Of a stretch of 64,000 nucleotides of DNA, positions 49,501 to 61,000 are shown piece by piece. The notes under the pieces were generated by a model. It searched no databases. It saw only the letters and a list, made by a program, of their open reading frames with translations, and was not told where the DNA came from. The translations under genes were made by a program, and so were the position numbers. Each line of letters opens with the position of its first letter. The first letter of the stretch is position 1. The DNA is from Aptenodytes patagonicus (Eukaryota > Chordata > Aves > Sphenisciformes > Spheniscidae), in the NCBI RefSeq assembly GCF_965638725.1, contig NC_134960.1, positions 746,501-810,500 on the forward strand, given 5' to 3'.

Positions 49501-52500
49501 TCTCTTTTCCTATCTGGCAGCAGAGCTGCAGGCGGATTTTGGATGACGTTACAGGTGATCTTTAAAAACTTGTGGCTCAGTCATTTCCCTGGTATGTTTT
49601 CAGTGACAAATCCTGGATGCAAAATTACTGATGCAAAGCTGACAGCAAAATTAAAATTGGTTTGAAAAACTTGTTGCTTAGACAACACGTTACTGAGACT
49701 GAGTGCTCCCCCCCCCCAAAATACTTTACAGAAAGTTTCGTTTCTTGTCAAGGCCTTTGGCTTGCAGAGGTGTAAGGAGAGCTGCAGCTCTAGCAGCATT
49801 ATGCTAAATTTAACTCTAAATTAGAAGGGATGTTTGGGCATATCTCCCTTTTTCACTTCGTGCTGGCATGCTTGGGTGCGCCTCGCAGCAGGACATCAAA
49901 TCCCTGCAGCTGACTCTAGGGCATGAGCTCGGAGAAGCCGTCACTGATGGTGGCTTTCCAAGCAGAGTTAGATCCACCCAATTACCTCTCTTTGCCCAAA
50001 ACATTCATGGCTTGATTCTGCTTCCATTGAAAAAAGCCCAGCTTTTTAACCACTGGGTTTAATGAGGGAAGAGCCAGGCCCTGAGTTTGCATACGGGCAA
50101 CGTTCAAACAGTATTTCTTGGAAACGGCTGATTGCACAGTATTAATAGCAAAGGGCATGTGGTGACAATGTTTTTTACCACGATGACTGCCAGAGGAATT
50201 AATCATGATTTACTGCTGACATTAACGAATTACAAAACTTTGAGATTCTCGCCCACTCATGTGAGGCAATGTGCCTGGCTCCTGGGATGAACAAGGATGA
50301 CTCTAACGTAGGAGAGGTACAGGTGTCTCTCAAGCATTATCATTTTAAAGCAGGGATTGTCTTCACATTTCCCTCCTCCTCACTCCTTAAAGTAAAGTTT
50401 ACAAACCATAGTGTGTGCATATGTGCACATATAAGATGGCAATACTGGCATTTCTGTATGTAATTAAACTTTAGCCTAAACAGGAAACATTTTTCTGCCT
50501 TCTCTAAACACCGGGGGACATGATAAAATGGGACACAAACCTAAGTGTCAAAGCCAAGAAAAGCCTTGCATCTCCCAAAGCAGACCTACCTCTGCCTTCT
50601 CCATAATTAATTTCTAATTCCTTGGTGGCCTTATGTGCCCTAACTAACTTATTTCTGTTAACGCCAGACTTAAATAAGTAATTACTGAAGCTAAAATGAT
50701 TTCATTAAATGAAAAGACATTTTACAAAATATATTAGAGCTTCAAATAAGGTATTTTACTAGTGTCCTTTTTGTAAAATAGCCACAAAGAGGTGCTTGCT
50801 GTAATTAGGATGATTACAAGTATTAATTTTATTTCCAGGAATTCTTGTTGGTGCCATTTACACCCTGCATCTCAAGCTAAACTGCAGGAATACAATTAAT
50901 GTCTAGACCAGTGCTAACAAAAGACTGTCAGGGAGCGGGCGGCTTAAAGGTCTCCGCAGCGCCGGGAACGCCATCTGCGACGCGCTGAGCTGGCGGAGGC
51001 TGGGGGTGGCTGGGGGCCACCCGTGACCAGCCAGCCCCCCTGCAGCCCCAGGAAAGCAGCTGGGGGGCTCACGGGACAGATCCCCCACCAAACAGAGCTA
51101 CACGAGAGCCGATTACAACAGAACCCGTTAAAAACGCAATTTTGATATTTTGCCTGAATTTTGCATTTTTGCCCCCAATTTTTTCCTTGTTGAGGAGGCT
51201 TCATTCCGGCGAGGGAGAGGGAAAGTTGTTTGCTCGCTGTCTGCAGGGCTGAGAGGCAGCGGTGAGCCATGCCGGGCCGGGAGGAGGCCTCTGCCCCCCG
51301 GCGCTGGCACGCGCCGCTGCCCGGCGTGGCGTTGGGTGGGCATGGCGGAGAACAGGCTGTCCCCCCCTCCACACACAAGGTGGGGAAGGTCCCTGCTTTG
51401 TCGCCTAACTTGCCCTCTGTTCTCATCAGCTCTGCCGAGGACGGTGATGCTGTCACTGTGAAGGGCAGGAGCACGGTGTCACCAGCCCTCTCTTGCGGGA
51501 GAGGTGGGTCGCAGGGGTGAGGACGGGCTCGCCCTGCCATTTCGGAGAGCAGCCTCGTTAAACAGCTTCGGTGGTGCGACCCCGCCAAGTCCTCTGGGAC
51601 AGCTTCTGGTATGTATGTATTCTGAAACGCCAGCTTGTCTAGCCTTACTCAGCACGACGCTCAAACTTGTTTTTAAATTAAAGGTGCGAGCGTGGCTGAA
51701 TCGGGACCGTGGACACGAGTCTGACGGCGAGGACATGAAAAGCCTTTGACTTGCTGGATGGTTTCCATCACGTGGAAATGCCTCTGTAATTGCCACACAC
51801 ACAACTAATGATGAAAATGGCATTTTAGCCACGAACCAAGTGAAAAACCCCTCTGTAAGTGTCGAGGTAATTGGTGTCACAGTGCCGAGAAGCTCAGATC
51901 GCTATTTCAGGAGCTGAAATAACCTGACGTTGCTGGAGTACAGGTATTTGAAATACTCCGGAGGAAAAAAGCTAGTTTGTATTGACTGGTAGCTACATGT
52001 CTTTGGAAGGACCTACGTTTCTGAGCAACCCAACAGAATTAAATCTTGTTAACTTTTAAGATGTTTTGATTTCATCTTTTTAAGGCCACGTGTGGGGGGG
52101 GAAATAAGGAGAATTTTACAGAAACAAATTTATGTTTTTCTCTCTTCTGAACTAATGCATAAAGTTTGGGGCTAAAATTTTAATGACTCCAAGGTTGAAG
52201 GGGTCAGAGAAGGCTGGTTCCCGCTGGCCAGAACATTTACACCCGTGCAGAGTACGTGCATAAAGTTTCCATCTGAATTGGTGGAAATTTTGTATTAATC
52301 TTGCAGTAAGTGACTCTTAACGTTCAGACACACAAATGAAAGCTATCTGCTGGCTACTGCCTTGAAGAATAAGGAGAGATTGCTATGTGGTATTGCACTT
52401 TAATGTCTGCACAAATTTCCAGGGGGGCTTGTTGCCAAATTACTGTCACCTTCTCCCAAGGGAGGGCAAGGGCATGTGGTGGTGGGGTGAAGCCGAATGC

Positions 52501-55056
52501 GAAGCAGAAAGGTGGGGGTATCCCGTCCAGATGTGAGAGCCGGTGAGGGAGAGAAGCTGCTTGCGAAGCCAGCTGCAGCGTGCAGCACTCCTGTGAGAGC
52601 GGGCAGCTGTGGGGTTTTTTGTTTGTTTTGTTGGGTTTTGGTTTTTTTTTTTTTTTTTTACAGCCAGCTTGATCTAGTTTTTTCAAAAATACAAGCTGCC
52701 TGCAGTAGAGCTTTGGTCTAAAGCCAGGCTGTGCTGGACAAATGCAACTCCTGTGTCACCCACCCGAGGCTCCCGCATCCCTGTGTTGAGGTTCCCCTGC
52801 CTGCTAGGGCTCCTGGAGGAATAAATCATCTCTTTATGGTGGTTTGCAGAGAGATGGCACTCTCCAGTTACCCGCCTCGGCTGGCCAGTCACCTCGTGCT
52901 ACGCCCAGCTGGAGGAGGACACAGCACTGGCACCGGCACTGCCTCGAGGTTGCTGCAGAAGGGAGTTACTGAAGTGACTGCTCCAATCTTTGTCATTTCG
53001 TACGGTAACAACCAGCCGCTGTCACAAAGCTGGGGGACCGGGGGATGCTCTCGCCACTTTGCAGAAGCATCTGTTTTAGATGTGTGCTAACTCCCCATGT
53101 GTGAACTTTGCTGTTGGACTGGAGATGAGTGCAGCCTCCTAACGCAAATAAACAGAATGAGTAAGCTGTGAAACAAAGGCAAATAGAGTGAAAGAGAAAA
53201 AACAAACACAGATGGCAGAAAGCTGAGGAAGGCGCCTCCTGCTAATAAGTGAATCCTAATGACAAAGGGAGGATTGCTGGCTGCCCAGCCTCTCTGCATA
53301 TGCACTAGCAAGCTGAAAGCCCACATCTTATACAGCAGCTGGTGATGTGTGACACTGCTCTGAACTGATTTTTCTCTTTTAGTTCCTCCCCTTAGTCAGA
53401 AACCACCGCTGGCTCTTGGCTGTTTGATTTCACTTGCCCCCTGCCAGCCACCCCACATCCAGCTCCAACTCCCTGGGGTCACCTGGCCTGGACCACAGCC
53501 TCCTTCTCTTGCCTCCTCTTCATACCCATGAGAGCGAGGACAGCATCACATCTGTGCTGCCAGCTGGCCGGAGAAAGAGGTGACTTCTCTTGGAGGACAC
53601 TGATGCCTCTGGGCAGCGCTTTCTGTTCTGCTCTGCCATGCCTCACCTCATTTTGACGCTACAGGGACAGCTGACTTTGCTGGAGGTGCAGTTACTCAGA
53701 AGAGCGTGTCCTCTAACAGAGTAAACACAAGCTCTGTAGCCTTTGGGGAATAAAGGGAAATACAGTAAAAGTTCAGGTATTGCTCTGCAAATGCATGCCT
53801 CCAGTAGGCTGGGTATGTTCAACATACATAAATGATGTACCTCCAGACCTGGAAGCAATTTTCTTTACCATGTCAGTAGGTGTCTTATAGAGATCTCCTT
53901 CGAGTGTTTTGGTCCTGAGAGCAGGCTAGCACCATCAGCCACTCCTCATCAACGACAGCAGCATAGGCAAGAAGGTGAGCTGAGGGACTGCAATCGCTGC
54001 TCGTGGCGGGCACTTGCATCCCTCTCTGGATGGCCCTCATCCTGCACGTACCTGTGTGTGCCCACGGGGCAGTGGTACACTGCTGGTGGCAGTGTCTCAG
54101 GGTGTCCTGGTTTTGGCAGGGATAGAGTTAATTTCCTTCCTAGTAGCTGGTACAGTGCTGTGTTTTGGATTTAGGATGAGAATAATGTTGATAACACACC
54201 GATGTTTTAGTTGTTGCTGAGCAGTGCTTACACTAGTCAAGGGCTTTGCAGCTTCCCATGCTCTACTGAGCAGGCTGGGGGTGCACAAGAAGCTGGGAGG
54301 GGGCACAGCCAGGACAGCTGACCCCAACTGGCCAGAGGGACATTCCATACCATGGGACGTCATGCTCAGTACCTAAACTGGGGAAAGCTGGTCGGGGGGG
54401 CCGCTGCTCAGGGACTGGCTGGGCATCGGTCGGCGGGTGGTGAGCAATTGCACTGTGCATCACTTGCTTTGTGTATTATTTGTATTATTATTATTTTATT
54501 CTATTTCAATTATTAAACTGTTTTTTATCTCAACCCACAAGTTTTCTCACTTCTACTCTTCCAATTTTCTCCCCCATCCCACCGGGGAGGTGGGGAGTGA
54601 GTGAGTGGCTGCGTGGTGCTCAGTTGCTGACTGAGGTTAAACCATGACAGGGGGGCTTGGGAACCTTAGTGATTTCCGAAAGGGAACTCCTATGGAGTTG
54701 GGGAGTAGCAGAACACCATACAGTCTAAAGAAGAAAACAGCCCAGCCCGTGTCGCCCAGCCCCTGGCTGCTGCGGGGTGGTGTTACCTTATGAAACGTCA
54801 GGCAGTCCTTGTTTTCGGTCTTATCCCTGCTCCTCAGGTCAAAGCTGTAGAGTGCTCTGCCGAGGGGTGGTGCCAGGGGCAGGTGCTTGATGACTTGCAC
54901 GGAGCTGGCTGGGAAAACGCCGCTGATCCCGTTGACCTCCCCCAAATACCAGTTCTCATCCAGCTGTCGGAGCAGCACGATGATGTCCCCCTTATTGAAC
55001 CTCAGCTCCCCAGGGTTGTGCCCTCGGTAGGTGTACAGGGCCTTGGCTCGTGGGAC
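30151..55056 (-). CDS. SH3RF2: SH3RF2, C-terminal part (RING/SH3 E3 ligase family)
   Basis: SH3RF2 (also PPP1R39) is a cytoplasmic RING-type ubiquitin ligase with three SH3 domains. It is known to restrain JNK signalling by acting on POSH/SH3RF1, and to bind protein phosphatase 1. Intact exons, in transcript order, are 55056-54787, 49424-49101, 37270-37100, 34886-34660, 31805-31438 and 30444-30151, all with GT-AG ends. They contain SH3-1, the first part of SH3-2, SH3-3 and the PP1 motif. Their sum (1654 bases) needs one further exon of 3n+2 bases between 49101 and 37270 to keep frame. The exon for the rest of SH3-2 exists only as a damaged copy (51367-51455). The RING exon is to the right of the window. 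The surviving exons are well conserved, so the gene is probably still used, perhaps without a complete SH3-2. Confidence 0.92.
31438..31805 (-). CDS. SH3RF2: SH3RF2 linker exon
   Basis: It completes an Asn codon and reads [20 protein letters not shown], followed by a RPQQFQLYQ block. Near its end it carries [15 protein letters not shown], the best conserved SH3RF2 linker motif. It is 368 bases (2 + 122 codons) and ends in phase 0 at donor gtacgg. The acceptor is ctccccag. Confidence 0.92.
34535..34568. repeat. 34-T homopolymer
   Basis: A pure T run of 34 bases (a poly(A) run on the SH3RF2 strand) lies about 90 bases inside the intron after the 34660 donor. It could be an old retroposed poly(A) tail, but no element is attached. 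Confidence 0.9.
34660..34886 (-). CDS. SH3RF2: SH3RF2 linker exon after SH3-3
   Basis: It completes Arg and reads [20 protein letters not shown], then [19 protein letters not shown], a Ser-rich SH3RF2 signature. It ends GSTRK plus one base. The acceptor is tcaaacag and the donor the strong gtaagt. It is 227 bases, joining the Asn codon of the next exon. Confidence 0.92.
37100..37270 (-). CDS. SH3RF2: SH3RF2 exon: third SH3 domain
   Basis: It reads [20 protein letters not shown], then [16 protein letters not shown] and [14 protein letters not shown], a complete SH3 domain. The ALxSY motif, the acidic ELxLxKGE of the RT loop, the Trp of GWLRG and the FPxNYV end are all present. The acceptor is ctccccag. 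It begins with the last base of a split codon and ends with AG of an Arg codon, so the previous exon must end in two spare bases. Confidence 0.94.
42542..43553 (+). mobile_element. CR1 LINE, 5'-truncated, nearly intact RT end
   Basis: An open frame from 42541 to about 43255 encodes the C-terminal half of a CR1 reverse transcriptase. Landmarks are [20 protein letters not shown], a FADETKLGG active-site region, [23 protein letters not shown] and [19 protein letters not shown]. After about 43255 the frame drifts off the CR1 sequence. The CR1 3' UTR follows and the element ends 'tgattctatgattct' at about 43553, the CR1 terminal repeat. It lies antisense in an SH3RF2 intron. CR1 elements copy themselves by target-primed reverse transcription; this copy is truncated and cannot be autonomous. 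The catalytic FADD reads FADE here. Confidence 0.93.
48180..48212. repeat. Perfect 14-bp inverted repeat (hairpin)
   Basis: The arms ttgggcttaatcaa (48180-48193) and ttgattaagcccaa (48199-48212) are exact reverse complements around the 5-base loop gtttt. It lies in an SH3RF2 intron, about 920 bases below the 49101 donor. I see no miRNA-length extension of the stem. Confidence 0.9.
49101..49424 (-). CDS. SH3RF2: SH3RF2 exon: linker with conserved [15 protein letters not shown] block
   Basis: The exon has 108 whole codons. It starts [16 protein letters not shown], the continuation of the SH3-2 'FVE-PN' boundary. In the middle it carries [15 protein letters not shown], and then [17 protein letters not shown], both strongly conserved in vertebrate SH3RF2. 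It ends GTPLQ. The acceptor is ctctttcag and the donor gtaagg. Both ends are phase 0, so it can join directly to the 54787 exon without a frame change. Confidence 0.94.
51367..51455 (-). pseudogene. SH3RF2: Decayed SH3RF2 exon: second half of SH3-2
   Basis: After the acceptor-like cttcacag, the minus strand reads, in one frame, [12 protein letters not shown]. In a second frame it reads [17 protein letters not shown]. Together these match the vertebrate SH3RF2 segment that runs from DDIITV to ILFVE. The exon should be about 96 bases in phase 0 but is 89: two bases are missing at the start and five where the codons for the conserved SH3 Trp and following Ala should be. After GTGGAG there is a G run instead of a GT donor. 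Core residues are also changed (GIFPILFVE to GTFPTLCVE). Skipping it keeps the frame between 54787 and 49424. Confidence 0.75.
54103..54649 (+). mobile_element. Solo LTR of an endogenous retrovirus, full length
   Basis: It starts TGTCCTGGTTTTGGC and ends GGTTAAACCATGACA, with the TG...CA ends of a retroviral LTR. It has a CT-rich, then C-rich, 3' half ('cccccatcccaccgggg') shared with the copy at 27.4 kb. There is no clear target-site duplication beyond a few Gs and no internal coding region, so it is a solo LTR. It lies in an SH3RF2 intron, antisense to the gene, only 137 bases below the donor of the SH3-1 exon. Its TATA region reads 'tacctaaac', weaker than in the other copy. Confidence 0.85.
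54787..55056 (-). CDS. SH3RF2: SH3RF2 exon: SH3-1 and start of SH3-2
   Basis: The exon has 90 whole codons. SH3-1 is complete: [40 protein letters not shown] and [14 protein letters not shown]3-2 then opens with [12 protein letters not shown] and breaks at CLTFHK, about half way through its fold. The acceptor is gtcccacag and the donor gtaaca; phase 0 at both ends. The next exon should finish SH3-2 but is damaged. Confidence 0.95.
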
Positions 55057-58000
55057 CTGTGGGACAAGAAACAGCCCTTGCAGTTCATCTGTGACAGCGA
55101 TGCTTAACATAGACAGAATTCCCCAAAAGCATGCGTAATTACTAAGAAAAATTTAGAGTCTAAGGCTTAAGCATGCATTTATTGGGATTAACTACCCACA
55201 TCCTTTCTTGATGTCTTTTTCTAACGAAGACAAGCTCCAAAATACTTACGCTAAATTTGTATCAAGATGAAAAGCAGGCTGAACTTGTTTAAGAATATTA
55301 AGAAACAATTAATGCCTTAAACTAGTCTTCCCATGGGATCTTATTGCCTGCTATAAGGTCTCCTCTAATACAATGTCTATTTTAATGAACCCAGAATGAC
55401 CAGAGGTCTCAGCCATCGTCCAGCTGACGTGGCAGCTGTCACCTGCAGTGGCCAACTGTGCATGTCTAGGACAACGCAACAAGAGCAAGGTGAGTGCAGG
55501 TTACTGCTCTCCTGTGGTTATCCCCCTCCTTTAACATCATGTGACCGTGATCTTATTTCAGTCTTTAATCTGGGTTACAGGAAGAGAGGCTTCTTAATGT
55601 TATTGTTGTTGCAGTATAATATGAGAAATAAGAGATATACCAAAATGAGAAGAGATAAGGGAACTTTACCATCTTGACTCTCATCAAAATGAAACCACAA
55701 AGTTCACCTAAAATAACCGCTTTACTGACCCTTATCTATACTAGAAAACTCAATTTAATACACAATGCAACAGATCATTTAGACAGCTGAATAAACCCAG
55801 AGCTGTCCCTGGCCTCGGTGCTGTGAACCCACGCGGTACAACTTGAGGGCAGCCTGGGGGGTGTTTTTCTTGGGAGGAGTGCAGATATGCTGAATTTTTT
55901 TGCGATCTATGTAGCTGTTGTAGATATGCATTTGGGGGGGTCCCATACATTGGAAATCAGCAATACTGAAAGGCTCAATCTTTACATACTTGTGTTAAAG
56001 ACAAGATGGAGATACCTCCAGCACATTTGTTGGACTAGAGTACTGCGTCCCACACAAGTGCATTCTAGAATGAATAAGCAATCTCTGTTTATGTTTATTG
56101 CCATTTGCAACATCACGGTTGTATATGAAATGCAAAACACTGAGTGTTAAGCTCTGTCCTTCTGCTGGCCCTTCGGCTGGAAACGAATGCTGCTCCTTTA
56201 ACTTTTGGTCAGCCCTGAAGCGGTCAGGCAGTTGAACCAGATGATCATTGTAGGTCCCTTCCAACTGAAATTTCTATTCTATTCTATATTCTATTCTATT
56301 CCGTGTGTTTGAATGCTGTGAGAAGGTGTGCTGCCGTCACAGGACGGGCTGCCAGCAGACCCCTTGTTCCATCATCTCTGCAGACAAGTTAGAAATAAAA
56401 GTTGTAAGAACAAATATCCTTGTGTGTGTTTGTGAAGGCTCATCACTTAATGATGCCGTTCTAGCCCAGGCTCTTGTCAGCACGCAGCGTTTCCATCCCG
56501 TACTGGATGAGCGGTCCATCCAGCCTAACATCCAACTGGAAACAGTGACCAACACGAAGTGCTCAGCTCTGCTGCAACAGTGCGCCTCTGGGAGAGATTT
56601 CTTCTTTGCTTGAGGCAAACAGTGATTGTTTTTGGCATAAAGAAACACAGCCGTATATATTCTAAACTATTATCTGAACTGTTAGAGCTGCAGATATTGC
56701 TCTTTCCTTGAATCGTACCAGATTCTCGGCTTCAATAATATCTTGCATTGTGGTTCATTTTCTTTAATGCCTTTTGATTAACTGTTCTGCTGTTTCTGGC
56801 TGTAGGAGCTTTACTGCAATTGGTAGGAATCTGGAAATAAGGAACAGATCAATTCTCTGGTTTCTGTCTGCTTTCCGAGACATGGCAGTGTCTCCTTCAA
56901 AGGACTCGTTGGACCAAGAGGGGTATCTTTGAATTTGGGATGGGAAAGTAGTTTAAGGGTCCTGCCTGCCCCTTCTGTGCTGGTAGATGAGATAAAAACC
57001 CCAACGAGTGACTCCTGGGCACCTCCAATGGAGGCAAGCCACAGCTCTGTGCCTCTGCAGTGTGGGAGTCTGTGCTCTGCCATAGGGCTGCCTGTCCTCA
57101 CCCGCAGTGATGTCTCCCAGACACAACACAGCCCTAAATTTTAAGGGGGGAAAAAACCAAATGCTGAGCTCCATTTCTGGTAGCGCAGCTGCATGAGATA
57201 CATGCTGAGAAAAGGGGAAGCCAGGATTGTCCCCAGCTCTAGAGCCTTGATCAGTTTTAAGCAGAGGTGCTGGTGCCTGGGACAGCCAGGGACAAGAGGC
57301 TTTTCAGCTTCTTCTATGCCAGTCTCTGCAGATCTAGATTGTCCTTCTCCACTTTTTAGGATTTGTAATGTCATGTGTGGGAACTGCAGGAAAAACCTTT
57401 GCGGCGGGCAGAGGAGCTCCATCCACGGCTGAGTGCTTCAAACCCAGCACGTCTTTAACTCTGGTCTGCTGGCCGAGATGCGTGGACCACCACGGGGAGC
57501 AGGGTCCCATCCCACGAGAGCTTGGCCGCGCCAGTGCGAAGGGAAGCATGCTGGTGGGGCAATGGGATTTAGAGCTGCTGGCTCTGCACCTCCCGTGGAC
57601 AAAATGTGGATTTTTGTCTGTTGGCTGCCGAGTGCTGTGGCCTTGTAGGACCCTGCATTGCAGTTTTTCCAAGCCATAGTCACCAAATCCCTGCCGACCT
57701 CATGGGAGACGGCGCTTTTGTACCACTGACCCATTCAGGCTTTTCCTGCCTTTTTCTGTGGAAGGAGATAAACCCATTTCCCCAGATCCGCCCGTGTCGG
57801 TGCCTAGGGCTCAGGCAGGATTTCTGCAGAGTTTACCCCCATCAGCCACTTTTTGGAGGTCAGGAGGGTGGAAGAGAGAAACTTGACATTAGTTTCCTGA
57901 AGTGCGGAAAAGATTTTCCATGGAAATGATTTAGATTTTGGGAAGAGAACACCTTCCACCACTCCCAAACACTGATGCTTGGTAGGAAAAAGGAACCAAG

Positions 58001-61000
58001 AAGAGAAAAATTTTATGTACTGTGTTTACTTCAAAGCATTTGAAAGGGGAAGTAATTAGTTTAATGTTTAGTTCTAATTAACTCATTTTGTCTGTTAATT
58101 TGTGCTAATAGTGAACACATGCACTTGGCTTAGTGACACTGAAAGTACATTGCTGGAAAAAAAGAAAATAATGAAAGTGAGACTCAGGCCAGCTTTGCTC
58201 TCCATCAGTCCCCCGAGCTCATACGGGAAATAGGGACCGTGTCAGTGCCAGGACCACAGAAACTCTCACTGCAAACGCGTGCCTGGATGTACGCATGCAG
58301 AAAAACAGACTGCGGGAACAGGGGATTACGGGAGGGCCAGTCCTCCTTCAGAAAGACTCAGTGACAGACTCTCTGGTCTTCAACAAGGACAAGGAGCACA
58401 GAGAGAGACCTTTGATTGCCTCAGGAGTGACCAGAAAACAAACAGGACTCACGCAAACTGCGAAAACAGGGCTTGTAAAGGAGGAACACAAACGTAGGGG
58501 GATGATGAGAGAATGGTTGTACAGCAAAATAAAGCAAAACTTAAAAGGCATCAGGAACGAGTTATGGAAATGTGTTAAAAATAAGAGAAACTCTGAAATG
58601 AAATGCATGCCTATTACTAACTGGGAAAAGTGAACGAGCAATGGGGCGCTGAGAGTCTGGAGTATTCTTTCTTCAGCAAGAAAAAGGATGAGACAGGAGG
58701 GCAGACTGGAATAAATAACTGAAAACTAGGTAGGATAGGCATGTTTGTGACATTAGGGCTGCCTGAAACTCACCCCTCCGCACTTGGATGGGTGGGCTGT
58801 TTCTTCCTCTAACCATGGTCACAACCTTCATTTCTTCACCTCCCCTTTAACCCTTTCCTCCCACTTCCATGCACTTTCAAATCTCTCAGCCCATTCTGTT
58901 TTCACGTTTCCCTCTAAGCCTGGTGTTCTTTCCCATTGCTGTGTCCTGGAGCTTGCAGCGGCCATCGACATAATCTCACCCCTCACTTCATAGAGCAGAG
59001 CACTTGTATTCACTCACTGAAATTTGTTGCAAAACTTTTGTGGATCTAGGTGAATAAGAATTAATATTAATGCTTACATGCTTCTTTAGCATCCAAAAAA
59101 TGTTCAGAATTTTGGTCTTTTGGGACTTGCTAATAATTTTGAACTCTCACAAGGTAACATTGGTGTATTCCTTCACGGACATTTTGTCAAGGGATTATTA
59201 TAATGTTGGTGGTCCTTTGATCTGCACCACTTATTCCCTGCTAAAGCTCCCTGTACCCCAGGGAAGCGCTCTGCAGGCTCTGCGGCTCCCCGTACTCGGG
59301 GTGGGGAACGGGGGAAGCCGGGAGCCTCCAGCGCGGGTGCAGGCTCGGGGTCAGCACGGGGCACAGGACCCCCATGCCTCCCGCCTCCCCCGGGAAGGGA
59401 CGAGGGCAAGGAGAGCGGTCCTTGTTTTCCACAAGCCTCAATTAAAACCACCTCAGAATTAAGTGCTTCAAAGGGACGGGTGGTGTTACGAAGAGACGTT
59501 GGACTGGATGCGCGTTTCTGGTTGCGTGACAAGGAAAAACCGTAATCACGCTGGACTGTTTCAGCACTTGATGCCCAATGTTTTCAAAATCACATGTACT
59601 TTGTAACTGCCAAAAGATTTTTTTCTAATATTTCAATAGTCTGTTAACAGCAAAAACCAATGTAATTTAAACAAAGAGGAGAAGGATTAAAAAACCCCAT
59701 AGCAATACAAAGAATTTTGTTTTGCAACCAACTGAAATTAACTTGAAATTAAGTTTTTCAAGATCTTTACTTCATCAAAAAAAATCATTCAAGTAATTTT
59801 TTAAGGCCCAAGTCAGTTTTTTCCAAAGTCTGTCTTTGTTGCTTTTTTTTAAAATTTTGTCTGCCTGTTCAGATACTGAGCCAAAATTATCCCATTGATT
59901 TCCCAACTTTATTTAGGACATAAACCAAGCCTTTATCTACCCACATGGAGCAACCAATGTGGTTTTTGCTGTACAGGGTGCTTTCCTGCTTTGCAGGCCT
60001 TTCACAAAATACATCTTCAAGCTGAAGTTTTCAGAAAGACGTACATCAGGGTCACCGTTTTTTAACATGTTCATAAGACGTAGGAAAGACAAAGAAAAGC
60101 AACTGAAGCGCCCCGCAACAAACCACCCCGCTGAGGCTGGGGGAAGCCAGCAGAAACCCTCTACGGGCAGCTGATCTCGTTGCTTATCGTTCCTCCTGGT
60201 GCTAAAGCACAGGCAGCTGCGGGCGTCTCTCAAATCTGATTTCTTTCTCAGGCTTTAGCTGGTTTCTGTCCACTCTTGGATGTATAAGATCCTCTGCAAG
60301 GCATCTGTTTGGCTTTATTTAAAGTAGGTTAATTGCAATGGCAGAAACTGGGGTGCTAATTAAACCCGGCGATAAAGACAAGGTGTGCCTGGAGGTAGCT
60401 CGCTCTGGGCTGAGGGCAGAGGGAGAGGCTTTCCCAGGTGAGGACGCGGTCCTGGGCACGGGGTGAGGAGGGACCTGGTTTGTTTTGATGGATTTTTTTT
60501 CTCCCGTTAGCATGTCTAGTTGCTTTTTGTTAATCCAAGGCAGCATTTTATTTTAGTGGGGTGGTAGTGGCAGCAAAACGTTCAGCCAAATATTGCAAAT
60601 ATTGGCACGGTCCCTAGCTGCAGGGTTCAGCATCTGTCTTTAAATTCAGTTGGAAAAACACTACGAGAAGCTCTGTGGAAAAACTTGACTAAAGGTTGTT
60701 GAAAATTGGTGTAGAGTATTTGCTGCCCGGTAGCAGAGAGGCAGCAACTACAAAGAAGAAACACCACTGGTGAACGGAAAAGGCTTTCTTCCCCGTGATG
60801 CCATGCAATACTGCAGCTACAGTAGTAGTGCTAAATTAAATAAATGAAAGAGAAGTGAGTCTTTCATGTTCTCCTATGTGAAAGCCTCTAAAGTTAGTGG
60901 GAAGCTGGGTAGAAGAAGGGAATCCTGTAGTACATTGCCTGCTGACACTTTTCAGGCTATGAAGCAGACAGAGACCAACGGGATGGTTTGCCAGGACCTT

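Larger units (their letters stand above)
49425..54786 (-). other. SH3RF2: SH3RF2 intron(s) holding a damaged SH3-2 exon and a solo LTR
   Basis: Apart from the exon relic at 51367-51455 and the LTR at 54103-54649, I see only simple sequence (a T run near 52640-52660). No second, intact copy of the missing SH3-2 exon was found. Confidence 0.6.

Noticed and set aside
27424..54649. The two LTRs as the ends of one provirus
   Set aside because: They differ in many positions and lengths, one is truncated, and the 26 kb between them is SH3RF2, not retroviral sequence. They are separate solo LTRs.
58295..58633. 112-codon open frame on the plus strand, rich in Lys and Arg
   Set aside because: It has no domain I recognise, lies in an SH3RF2 intron and shows no repeat-family landmarks.
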